64,000 bases of DNA, from the NCBI RefSeq assembly GCF_003635165.1, contig NZ_ML058626.1, forward strand, positions 16,471 through 80,470. Direction: 5' to 3'. How positions within the stretch are numbered: position 1 is the stretch's first letter; every line of letters starts with the position of its first letter. Under the pieces are notes generated by a model. That model saw nothing but the letters and a program-made list of their open reading frames with translations. It had not been told where the DNA came from and made no database searches. This document shows, piece after piece, positions 53,499 through 61,981 of the stretch. The translations under genes and the position numbers were made by a program. The DNA is from Burkholderia sp. Nafp2/4-1b. Lineage in GTDB: Bacteria; Pseudomonadota; Gammaproteobacteria; Burkholderiales; Burkholderiaceae.

Positions 53499-53525
53499 GC
53501 AACCGTATCGAATCGAGGGCGATCC

Positions 53526-55040
53526 ATGACGAATCCGCCGGTGGTCGAGATGATCGGCATCGACAAGGCGTTTCCGGGTGTCCACGCACTGCAGCGCGTG
53601 GATTTCCGGCTGTTTCCGGGCGAAATCCATGCGCTGATGGGCCAGAACGGCGCGGGCAAATCGACGCTGATCAACGTGCTGACCGGCGTGCATGCGCACG
53701 ACGCGGGCGAGATTCGTGTCGGCGGCGCACCGGTGCGCTTTGCCGCACCGCGCGAGGCCGAGGCGGCCGGGATCCAGACGCTGTACCAGGAAGTGAACCT
53801 GTGCGCGAACCTGTCGGTCGCCGAGAACATCTTCGCGGGCCGGCAGCCGATGCGGCGCGGCGCGATCGACTGGAAGACGATCCATGCGCGTGCGCGCGAC
53901 GCGCTCGCCGAACTCGACCTGTCGCTCGACGTCACGCGCTCGCTCGACGCGTATCCGATCGCCGTGCAGCAGATGGTCGCGATCGCGCGGGCCGTGTCGG
54001 TCGACGCGCGCGCGCTGATTCTCGACGAACCGACGTCGAGCCTCGACGACGGCGAGGTCGAGCGGCTCTTCGACGTGCTGCGCCGGCTGAAGGCGTCGGG
54101 CATCGCGATCCTGTTCGTCACGCACTTTCTCGAGCAGACGTACGCGGTGTCCGACCGGATCACGGTGATGCGCAACGGCGAGCGCGAAGGCGAGTATCTC
54201 GCGCGCGATCTGCCCGTCGACATGCTGGTCGCAAAGATGACCGGCCGCGCACCGATGTCCGGCACGTTGCAGGCGGGCGCGGCGGCCGTGCAACGCGATG
54301 CGGACGCGGCCGCGCCGTTCCTGTCGATGCAGCAGGTCGGCCGGCGCGGCATGATGAGCCCGCTCGACCTCGACGTACGGCCCGGCGAAATCGTCGGGCT
54401 GGCCGGGCTGCTCGGCTCGGGGCGCACGGAAACCGCGCGGCTCGCGTTCGCGGCCGAGCGCACCGACACCGGCGCGATCGAGATCGACGGCGCGCGCAGG
54501 CGGCTATCGTCGCCGCACGACGCGGTGCGCAACGGCATCGCGTATTGCCCGGAGGATCGCAAGAAGGAGGGGATCGTCGCCGCGCTGTCGATCCGCGAGA
54601 ACATCGTCCTCGCGCTGCAGGCGCGGCGCGGCTGGTGGCGGCTGATCAGCCGTGCGCGCCAGAAGGAACTCGCCGATTCGTATATCGCGCGGCTCGGCAT
54701 CAAGGCGCGCGACGCGGAGCAGCCGATCGGACTGCTGTCGGGCGGCAACCAGCAGAAGGTGCTGCTCGCGCGCTGGCTCGCGACGGAGCCGAAGCTGCTG
54801 ATCCTCGACGAGCCGACGCGCGGCATCGACGTCGCCGCGAAGTTCGACATCATGGAGCGCGTGCTCGAGCTATGCGCGCAGGGGCTCGCCATCCTGTTCA
54901 TCTCGTCTGAAATCAGCGAAGTCGTGCGCGTGAGCCACCGGATCGCGGTGCTGCGCGATCGCCGCAAGGTCGCCGAACTGACCGGCGCCGACGCCTCGGA
55001 GGAACACGTGTACCACCTGATCGCGGGAGGCCGCTCATGA
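53526..55040 (+). CDS. ytfR: galactofuranose-type ABC transporter, ATPase (two ATP-binding domains)
   Basis: A 504-residue sugar ABC ATPase with two tandem domains. The first has Walker A GQNGAGKST and Walker B ALILDEPTSSLD with the signature region AVQQMVAIARAV. The second has the degenerate Walker A LLGSGRTE usual for this family, the signature LLSGGNQQKVLLARWLA and Walker B LLILDEPTRGID. It powers the permeases that follow. The ATG at 53526 follows GAGGGCGATCC. It overlaps the next gene by four bases. Confidence 0.94.
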   Translation: MTNPPVVEMIGIDKAFPGVHALQRVDFRLFPGEIHALMGQNGAGKSTLINVLTGVHAHDAGEIRVGGAPVRFAAPREAEAAGIQTLYQEVNLCANLSVAENIFAGRQPMRRGAIDWKTIHARARDALAELDLSLDVTRSLDAYPIAVQQMVAIARAVSVDARALILDEPTSSLDDGEVERLFDVLRRLKASGIAILFVTHFLEQTYAVSDRITVMRNGEREGEYLARDLPVDMLVAKMTGRAPMSGTLQAGAAAVQRDADAAAPFLSMQQVGRRGMMSPLDLDVRPGEIVGLAGLLGSGRTETARLAFAAERTDTGAIEIDGARRRLSSPHDAVRNGIAYCPEDRKKEGIVAALSIRENIVLALQARRGWWRLISRARQKELADSYIARLGIKARDAEQPIGLLSGGNQQKVLLARWLATEPKLLILDEPTRGIDVAAKFDIMERVLELCAQGLAILFISSEISEVVRVSHRIAVLRDRRKVAELTGADASEEHVYHLIAGGRS

Positions 55041-56077
55041 TGCGGCTCCGTACGCTGTTTCGTCATCAACTCGTGTGGCCGGTGCTGACGCTCGCGCTGC
55101 TGTTCGCGCTCGACGTCGCGCATCGGCCGGGCTTCCTGTCGATCGCGTTGCTCGACGGCCATCTGTTCGGCGCGCCGATCGACATCCTGAATCGCGCGGC
55201 GCCGCTCGTGATCGTGTCGCTCGGGATGACGCTCGTGATCGCCACGCGCGGGATCGACATCTCGGTCGGCGCGATCGTCGCGATCGCGGGTGCGGCCGCG
55301 GCGATCGTGCTGGATGGCGATCCGACGCGGGTCGGCACCGCGCTGGCCGCCGCGCTCGGCGTCGGCCTGCTCGCCGGCGCATGGAACGGTGTGCTCGTCG
55401 CGTTCGTCGGGATGCAGCCGATCATCGCGACGCTGATCCTGATGGTCGCCGGACGCGGCGTCGCGCAGTTGCTGACCGGCGGACAGATCATCCCGATCGG
55501 TGCGCCCGGCTACCTGGAACTGGGCGGCGGCTATCTCGTGGCCGTGCCGTGCTCGGTCTGGATCGCGATTGCGACGATCGTCGCGATTGCGCTGCTGGTG
55601 AACCGCACCGCGCTCGGCCTGTTCATCCGCGCGATCGGCGTGAACCCGGTCGCGACGCGGCTCGTCGGGTTGCGCGCCGGTGCGGTCGTGTTCGGCGTGT
55701 ATCTGTGTTCCGGCGTGATGTCGGCGCTCGCGGGGATCCTCGCGAGTTCGAACGTGCGCAGCGCGGACGGCAACAACGCAGGGCTGTTGCTCGAGCTCGA
55801 CGCGATCCTCGCGGTGACGCTCGGCGGCACGTCGCTGCTCGGCGGCCGCTTCAGCCTCGCGGGCTCGGTGCTCGGTGCGCTGATCATCCAGACGCTGACC
55901 TACACGACCTATTCGATCGGCGTGCCGCCGGAGGCGACGCTCGTCGTGAAGGCGATCGTCGTGATCGTCGTGACGCTGATCCAGTCGGACGCGGCGCGCG
56001 CGCTGGTGGTCCGGCACGCGTCGCGGCTGCTGCCTTCCGCGCGTTCGCGCGCTACTACCGGAGCGACGCCGCGATGA
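55037..56077 (+). CDS. ytfT: galactofuranose-type ABC transporter, permease 1
   Basis: A 346-residue inner membrane permease of the AraH/RbsC family with about 9-10 helices. Conserved parts are LVIVSLGMTLVIATRGIDIS, VGAIVAIAGAAAAI and AILAVTLGGTSLLGGRFSLA, the segment contacting the ATPase. It is translationally coupled to ytfR (ATGA) and overlaps yjfF by four bases. Confidence 0.92.
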   Translation: MMRLRTLFRHQLVWPVLTLALLFALDVAHRPGFLSIALLDGHLFGAPIDILNRAAPLVIVSLGMTLVIATRGIDISVGAIVAIAGAAAAIVLDGDPTRVGTALAAALGVGLLAGAWNGVLVAFVGMQPIIATLILMVAGRGVAQLLTGGQIIPIGAPGYLELGGGYLVAVPCSVWIAIATIVAIALLVNRTALGLFIRAIGVNPVATRLVGLRAGAVVFGVYLCSGVMSALAGILASSNVRSADGNNAGLLLELDAILAVTLGGTSLLGGRFSLAGSVLGALIIQTLTYTTYSIGVPPEATLVVKAIVVIVVTLIQSDAARALVVRHASRLLPSARSRATTGATPR

Positions 56078-57183
56078 ATCGATTTCTCGCACGGCTCGCC
56101 GACCCGCGCACGCTGCCGATCGTCGTGACGATCGTGCTGTTCGCCGCGCTGTTCGGTTTCGGGTCCGTGATGTACACGGGCTTCTTCTCGATGCAGGTGC
56201 TGACCGGCCTGCTCGTCGACAACGCGTTCCTGCTGATCGTCGCGATCGGGATGACGTTCGTGATCGTGTCGGGCGGCATCGACCTGTCGGTCGGCTCTGT
56301 CGTTGCGCTCACAACGATCTTCTGCGCGGTCGGCGCCGAGCGGCTGCACTGGCCCGTATGGGCCATCGTGCCGCTCGTGCTCGTGTTCGGCGCGCTGTAC
56401 GGCGCGGCGATGGGCGCACTGATCCACTATTTCCGGCTGCAGCCGTTCATCGTCACGCTGGCCGGGATGTTTCTCGCGCGCGGCGCATGCTTCCTGATCA
56501 CCACGCAGTCGATCACGATCAACGAGCCGACGTTCCATGCGCTCGCGGGCATCCGCGTGCCGGTCGGCGGCGGAACGCTGAGCGCGGGCGCGCTGATCGC
56601 GCTCGTGACGCTGGCCGCCGCGATCTACGTCGCGCATTTCACGCGCTTCGGCCGCAACGTGTATGCGATCGGCGGCAACGAGCGTTCGGCGCTGCTGATG
56701 GGGCTGCCGGTCGCGCGCACGAAGGTCGGCGTGTATGCGTTGAGCGGTTTCTGCTCGGCACTCGGCGGCGTGGTGTTCACGCTGTACGTGCTGTCCGGCT
56801 ACGGGCTGCAGGCGCAGGGAATGGAACTCGACGCGATCGCCGCGACCGTGATCGGCGGCACGCTGCTCACCGGCGGCGTCGGTTACGTGATCGGATCGGT
56901 GTTCGGCGTCGGCATCCTCGGCACGATCCAGGTGCTGATCACGTTCGACGGTACGCTGAGTTCGTGGTGGACGCGGATCGTGATCGGCGCGCTGCTGTGC
57001 GTGTTCTGTCTGCTGCAGCGGGTCATCGAGCGCCATGCGGCGCGCCGGCGGACCGGTGGCACCGGGTTCGACCCGAAACGCACGAAGCACGATGCCGCCG
57101 GGGTGACGCCTGCCGCGTCCGGCGACCATGCGGCGCTGGTGTCGACGATGCGCCGGCTGTTGGGCTTCCAGCGTTCCGCGTGA
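56074..57183 (+). CDS. yjfF: galactofuranose-type ABC transporter, permease 2
   Basis: A 369-residue permease, partner of the preceding one. Conserved stretches are LLIVAIGMTFVIVSGGIDLS, VGSVVALTTIFCAVG, YAIGGNERSALLMGLPV and ELDAIAATVIGGTLLTGGVG. The C-terminus after about 325 is an extra hydrophilic tail (RRTGGTGFDPKRTKHDAAG) longer than in E. coli YjfF. It is the last gene of the importer operon and faces the histidine kinase gene. Confidence 0.92.
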   Translation: MNRFLARLADPRTLPIVVTIVLFAALFGFGSVMYTGFFSMQVLTGLLVDNAFLLIVAIGMTFVIVSGGIDLSVGSVVALTTIFCAVGAERLHWPVWAIVPLVLVFGALYGAAMGALIHYFRLQPFIVTLAGMFLARGACFLITTQSITINEPTFHALAGIRVPVGGGTLSAGALIALVTLAAAIYVAHFTRFGRNVYAIGGNERSALLMGLPVARTKVGVYALSGFCSALGGVVFTLYVLSGYGLQAQGMELDAIAATVIGGTLLTGGVGYVIGSVFGVGILGTIQVLITFDGTLSSWWTRIVIGALLCVFCLLQRVIERHAARRRTGGTGFDPKRTKHDAAGVTPAASGDHAALVSTMRRLLGFQRSA

Positions 57184-57329
57184 GTTTTTGCATGCGCCCG
57201 CGGCGAATTGCGCGGACGGCCGTCGCTTGCTTGACGGTTCTTGCGGCCGAACGGATGCGCGTCTGCGGGTGATGGTCCGGCGAGTGCGTGACGGGCGACG
57301 GCAGCGCGACGGCAGCGCGCGAGTTGCCG

Positions 57330-59690
57330 TCACGCCGGCCTGGCCATGTCCGGTTCCGCATCGAACGACACATCGGCCGATGTATCGGCGATGCCCGTGC
57401 GCTTCAGCGCTTCCGCCAACTGCTCGATCGCATGCAGGTCCAGCGCGTCGAGGTGCTCCCGCATCGTCTGCACGAACGCCGCATGCCGCGGTGCGTGCGC
57501 ATGCTGCCCGAGCCATTCCTCGATGTCGGTGAGACGGCCCTCGCTGGCGAGTACCGCAAGCTCGTCGAGCGCATCGGCAGGCGGGCAGCGCATCACGTGC
57601 GCGTCCGGAACGGGCTCGGCATGAACGGCGGGATGGACCGCGCGCGCGAGCGCCGACGCCGGGATCAGCGCGCGCCCGAGTGCCGGCGCGACGATCTGGA
57701 ACGTGAACGTCGTGCCGACGCCCGGCTGGCTCGATACGGCCAGCTCGCCGTGCATCGCGCCGACGATCCGCTGCGCGATGAAGAGGCCCAGCCCGGTGCC
57801 GCCGTTCACTGCCTGCACCTGCTGGTACGCGCGGAAGATGTCGGTCGTCTTGTCGATGTCGATGCCGATCCCGGTATCGGCGACCTCGAACACGATCCGC
57901 CATGCATCGTCTGCCGGATACGCAGCGACCGATAACGTGACCGTGCCGTCATGCGTGAACTTCGATGCGTTCGACAGCAGGTTGAGCAGCACCTGCTGCA
58001 GCCGGATTCCATCGATCGACAGCTTGCGCGGCAGCGGCGTCAGCGGCCGGTAGTCGAACCGGTTGTTCTGCTGCGAACACAGCGCGATCGCATAGTCGCC
58101 GATATCGTTCAGGAGGCCGGGCAGGTCGGTCGCGTCCGGCGAAATGCCGAGCGGCTGCAGTTCGGCCTTCGTGTACTGCAGCAGTTCGTCGATCAGCGCG
58201 AGCTGGTAGCGGATGCTTCGATCGATCGAGCGGATCAGCCGCGCCTGGCTGCGCGTCGCGCTCTCCAGCAGCAGTTTCGCGTAGCCGTTGATCGTCGACA
58301 GCGGCGCCCGCAAGTCATGGCTCACGTAGCCGAGCGTCTCGATCTTCTGCTGCATGTGCGTGCGCACCTGCTGCAGTGCGTCGTTGAGCGCGACCGTGCG
58401 TTTCGCGACCTCGTCGCGCAGGCGATCCTGTTCGGTGAGCTGCCAGTGCTCGAGGCGCTTGCGCGCTTCGCTACGCTGACGGCCCACGTGGTGAATCCAT
58501 GCGGCGAGCACCAGCAGATGCGTCGCGAGGCCGATGATCGCGATCACCGGGTTCGGATAGATGTCGGACTTGAGCCAGAACAGCCACGCCGGGATTGCGT
58601 CCTTGCCGTCGAGAATGCGAATCAGGATGTTGAAGCTCGCGAACGCGACCGCGATCAGCATCACGCGGCCGGTCGGCGTGCGACGGATCGCGAACGTCAG
58701 CGCCAGGCTGATGTTGACGACCGCGAGCACGGTGTTCAGGCGCAGGCAGAACCACGTGAACGTGAGCAGGTCGCCGTACGCGGCGCCGGCCATCCCCACG
58801 CATTCGAGCGCGAGGAACGCCAGGTAGATCGCGCGGAACGGCATGCGCGCCTGCTCGCGATGCGCGACCATCAGGATGAACGCGATGAAGCACACGACCG
58901 ACAGATAAACGAGGATCTCTTCGCCGCGCGCCCACCACTCGCGCGCGCCGGGCCACAAGTACATCGCCGTGTAGCCGCGGTAGGTCGCCTCGAACAGCGC
59001 GGTGCTCAAGGCCAGCACGGCCAGTACGGCGAACGTGCCGCTGCGCGAGAAGAAGCCGATCAGCAGCGCACACCATACGAGCGCGAGCAGCCCGCCGAAG
59101 AAGCCGAAATTCCACATGGTCGCGTGCAGCTCGTGCGCACGCCATGCGTCCTGCGTGAATGCGCTCGGCGCGAGCCGCAACTCCTTGCGCGACGTGATGC
59201 GGATCAGCACGGGCAGCCGCTCGCCCGGCCGCAGCGTCGCATCGAGCACCGGATACCGCGAAAGCGGCTGGCTCGTGGCCTCTGCGTCGGCCGGAAAGCG
59301 CGCGGCGCGCACCCACGTGCCGCCGTGCTCGACGTAGAAGTCGGCGCGATCGATGCGTGCGTCGCGGATCGCGAGCACCAGCGGTTGCTCGACGCCGCCG
59401 CTATTGACGAGCGTCCCAGCGACCCACCACGCCGAGCGGGAAAATTCGATGTTGAACGACTGCCGGGCCGGTGTGGCGGCGCGGTGTTGCAGATCGGTGA
59501 GCCGCGCGGCGACCTGGTCGACCGACAGCGTGGTGCCCGGATCCTCGAACAACGACACTGCTTCGAGACGGGCGGGGTTTTCCGTTGCTTCGGCGCGAGG
59601 GGGCGCGAAGAGGGCCATCAGCGCCAGCACGTGCAGCAGCACGGCGTGCCAGCCGGACGCGCGCGGCCTATGCATCGTGCGAAGGATCAT
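57330..59690 (-). CDS. 7TM sensor histidine kinase
   Basis: A 786-residue kinase. After a signal or leading helix (about 10-35) comes a periplasmic 7TMR-DISM extracellular domain (about 40-180; FNIEFSRSAWWVAGTLVNSG; PLSRYPVLDATLRPGERLPV). Seven membrane helices follow (about 190-400), then a coiled coil (RLEHWQLTEQDRLRDEVAKR), a HisKA domain with YVSHDLRAPLSTINGYAKLL and an ATPase domain with LLNLLSNASKFT, VADTGIGID and NGGTGLGLFI. The last 120 residues are unassigned. DISM sensors often bind carbohydrates, and the sugar importer lies next to it. It overlaps the response regulator by 23 bases. Confidence 0.88.
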   Translation of the reverse strand: MILRTMHRPRASGWHAVLLHVLALMALFAPPRAEATENPARLEAVSLFEDPGTTLSVDQVAARLTDLQHRAATPARQSFNIEFSRSAWWVAGTLVNSGGVEQPLVLAIRDARIDRADFYVEHGGTWVRAARFPADAEATSQPLSRYPVLDATLRPGERLPVLIRITSRKELRLAPSAFTQDAWRAHELHATMWNFGFFGGLLALVWCALLIGFFSRSGTFAVLAVLALSTALFEATYRGYTAMYLWPGAREWWARGEEILVYLSVVCFIAFILMVAHREQARMPFRAIYLAFLALECVGMAGAAYGDLLTFTWFCLRLNTVLAVVNISLALTFAIRRTPTGRVMLIAVAFASFNILIRILDGKDAIPAWLFWLKSDIYPNPVIAIIGLATHLLVLAAWIHHVGRQRSEARKRLEHWQLTEQDRLRDEVAKRTVALNDALQQVRTHMQQKIETLGYVSHDLRAPLSTINGYAKLLLESATRSQARLIRSIDRSIRYQLALIDELLQYTKAELQPLGISPDATDLPGLLNDIGDYAIALCSQQNNRFDYRPLTPLPRKLSIDGIRLQQVLLNLLSNASKFTHDGTVTLSVAAYPADDAWRIVFEVADTGIGIDIDKTTDIFRAYQQVQAVNGGTGLGLFIAQRIVGAMHGELAVSSQPGVGTTFTFQIVAPALGRALIPASALARAVHPAVHAEPVPDAHVMRCPPADALDELAVLASEGRLTDIEEWLGQHAHAPRHAAFVQTMREHLDALDLHAIEQLAEALKRTGIADTSADVSFDAEPDMARPA

Positions 59691-60501
59691 GCGACGCAGG
59701 CTGGGCCTCGATCGCAGGCCGCTGACGCCGCCAGTCCGACGGCGTGACGCCGAACCGTTCGCGAAACGCCGTGGCGAAATTGCCCGGCGTCGAGAAGCCG
59801 ATTTCCTCGGCGATGTCGCCGATGCCCATCGACGTTTCGGCGAGAAAGTGCTTCGCGGCGCGCAGCCGCGTGTCGCGCAGGTATTCGAAGACGGTCTGGC
59901 CGAGATGGTCGCGGAATACGCGGGACAATCGTTTCTCGTGCGTGCCGACCTGCCGTGCGAGTTCTTCCAGCGCCGGCGGATTGCGCAGTTCGCGCAGCAG
60001 GATGTCGCTGGCCGCGCGCACCAGCGCGGCGTCGGGATGATCGGGCAACTCGGGCAGATGCGCGAACGGCTGGCTGCGCCGCGCGCGCTTCAGGTGATTG
60101 CGGATTCGCGCGATGACCTCCACCGGTTCGAACGGCTTCACGATGTAGTCGAGCGCGCCGGTTTCGAGCCCGGCGATGCGGTCCTCGAGATCGCTTGCGG
60201 CCGTCAGGATGATGATCGGAATGTTCTGCGTCGACTGGGTGGAGGCTAGCAGCCGACACGCGGCGAAACCGTCCATGCGCGGCATCCGGACGTCCATCAG
60301 GATCAGGTCGGGCGCGATCGCCTGCGCGCGGTGATAGGCCTGCAGCCCGTCGAACGCGACGCTGATCCGGCACCGTGCGGTGCGCAGGATCTCGGTCAGG
60401 AGCCGCAGGTCGTTCGGGCGGTCGTCGACGACGAGAATGTGTGCGCCGGCGAGATCCGGCGTGGCGCGGAGCGACGCCGAACTGGTCGAGCGGGATGACA
60501 T
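59668..60501 (-). CDS. response regulator with AraC-type output domain
   Basis: A 277-residue regulator. The receiver domain (about 20-140) has ILVVDDRPNDLRLL, the phospho-accepting aspartate in LILMDVRMPRMDG and the lysine in DYIVKPFEP. An AraC/XylS DNA-binding domain (about 170-265; LEELARQVGTHEKRLSRVFR; IAEEIGFSTPGNFATAFRER) ends the protein. The start at 60501 gives the normal receiver length. It is transcribed first, with the kinase overlapping its 3' end, so the two form one system. It probably controls the divergent adhesin gene at 61982, inferred from position. Confidence 0.9.
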   Translation of the reverse strand: MSSRSTSSASLRATPDLAGAHILVVDDRPNDLRLLTEILRTARCRISVAFDGLQAYHRAQAIAPDLILMDVRMPRMDGFAACRLLASTQSTQNIPIIILTAASDLEDRIAGLETGALDYIVKPFEPVEVIARIRNHLKRARRSQPFAHLPELPDHPDAALVRAASDILLRELRNPPALEELARQVGTHEKRLSRVFRDHLGQTVFEYLRDTRLRAAKHFLAETSMGIGDIAEEIGFSTPGNFATAFRERFGVTPSDWRRQRPAIEAQPASHDPSHDA

Positions 60502-61981
60502 GATTGCGAACGCGTAGGGGAGGGTAGGCCGGTCAGACTCGAGGCATCTATGTGCTCGATTGTTGCGAAAAATTATATGCCGCCAACACCGCCGACGGTG
60601 GGTTTCCGTGCGCCGCGTGGGGAAATGTTTGACACGGCGGCCGGCCTGCGCGGCAACCGGCATCCGGCTACAAAATAGAGTGGAAAAAACTGCCGAATTC
60701 AATAAAGAATATCGGTCGTTATTGCCGCGCCGAATTGGTGCGATTGGAATTGGCCCGCATGATGAATTGACATCGAAAATGTCGTGCTTGCAGCAGGCCG
60801 ACGCAGGAATCGAGTTCGTCAATTCAACGTCTCCGCGATTAAGATTTTATTTATCGCCGGTTAAAAATACTTTCATATTGACGTCGATTGCCATGCCGGC
60901 GTGTATGAATGCAAATATCGTCCGCCCGGGAAAACATTTTGTCCGCTCGGCAAAAGGTTTGTTCTGATGAATCCCCGCACACTAGGCCCGAAGCGGCTGG
61001 GAGCGGTTCCTCGATGGAACCGTGTACGACGCGAAATTTATTTGCCGCAGCGACGGATTTGAGTGCGCAATATTCAATGTGACATTGCGTGCTGACAATC
61101 TCAAATTCCGGGATTCCGGGGCTGCAGCGAAAGCCGGCACGAGGGCAATGCAGGCTTCTTCATCCTTCGAATGAGTCGATATAACAGATACATCGGAGAA
61201 TTTTGAAGCTGATGAGAGAGTGTGACATACAAGGCCACTAGAAATAGTCAAAGAAAGTCAGTTGATTAATGCGATGTAGGGGCCGTCCGGCCAATCGACG
61301 GTTTTTCCGGAAATCCGGAATTTCCGCGGTGCGCCTGGATGGAAAGGGGTGAGTGAATTCGTGTCGACCGCCGGGCAGTTCGATCCTTTGGCCTGGCGGT
61401 CGCGCGACGCGCTTTCGAATCAGGCGGCACGAAAAACATGAACATGAAATGCGTGGCAGATCAAAGCACCAGGTCGCTCGAACCGGTGTCGGCTGTCAGC
61501 GTTGGCGATGCGGCGGCGCATGCGTCAGCTTCGGGGGCCGCACCGCGTCATCCCCCTCCAGAATGAAACATGACCGTCGGCCTGCAGGCCGGGCCGACGC
61601 GCGTCCATCCGGCGTCTGAACGACGCGTTCTCGTGAGATTCGATGTTGCCGCCGATGCGGTGGGATGGCGCTCGCGCGCGTGTTGCCGCGGTGCGCCGCG
61701 CAGCGTGCACGCACGCGGCCGCCGATGTCGACTTCCATGATTCGATCCATTCCGATCGCCGCTGCAAGTCGTTCTGACCGACGCGCGGCGTGCGGTCGTG
61801 TGATCGCGACCTGCGTCGCGAGTGTCGTGCAGGGCCGTGAAGGGCCGTGCCGTTGTTCAGTTAGTCATACGAAGTGAGTAAGAAAGCGTCGCGCTACGGG
61901 CGATCACGGAGATGGAGACAGTCCTCGCCCGCCGCGTGCGCCGTTGCGCCATCCAGCACATGTAAACCGAGGAAAAACAAG
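60502..61981. promoter_or_regulatory. long divergent intergenic region with TTCCGG-type repeats
   Basis: About 1.5 kb between the response regulator and the adhesin, AT-rich in 60560-61350. No credible gene was found. Two related motifs stand out: ATTCCGGGATTCCGGGG at 61105-61121 (direct repeat of ATTCCGGG) and TTCCGGA-AA-TCCGGAA at 61305-61320 (inverted arms of 7). They are candidate regulator sites. Confidence 0.4.

Noticed and set aside
53393..56092. 899-codon minus-strand frame opposite the sugar importer
   Set aside because: Antisense shadow of ytfR/ytfT with no domain; the genes on the plus strand have full motifs.
60560..60967. 135-codon plus-strand frame in the region before the adhesin
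   Set aside because: Composition looks like AT-rich noncoding DNA, there is no ribosome binding site and no recognisable motif.
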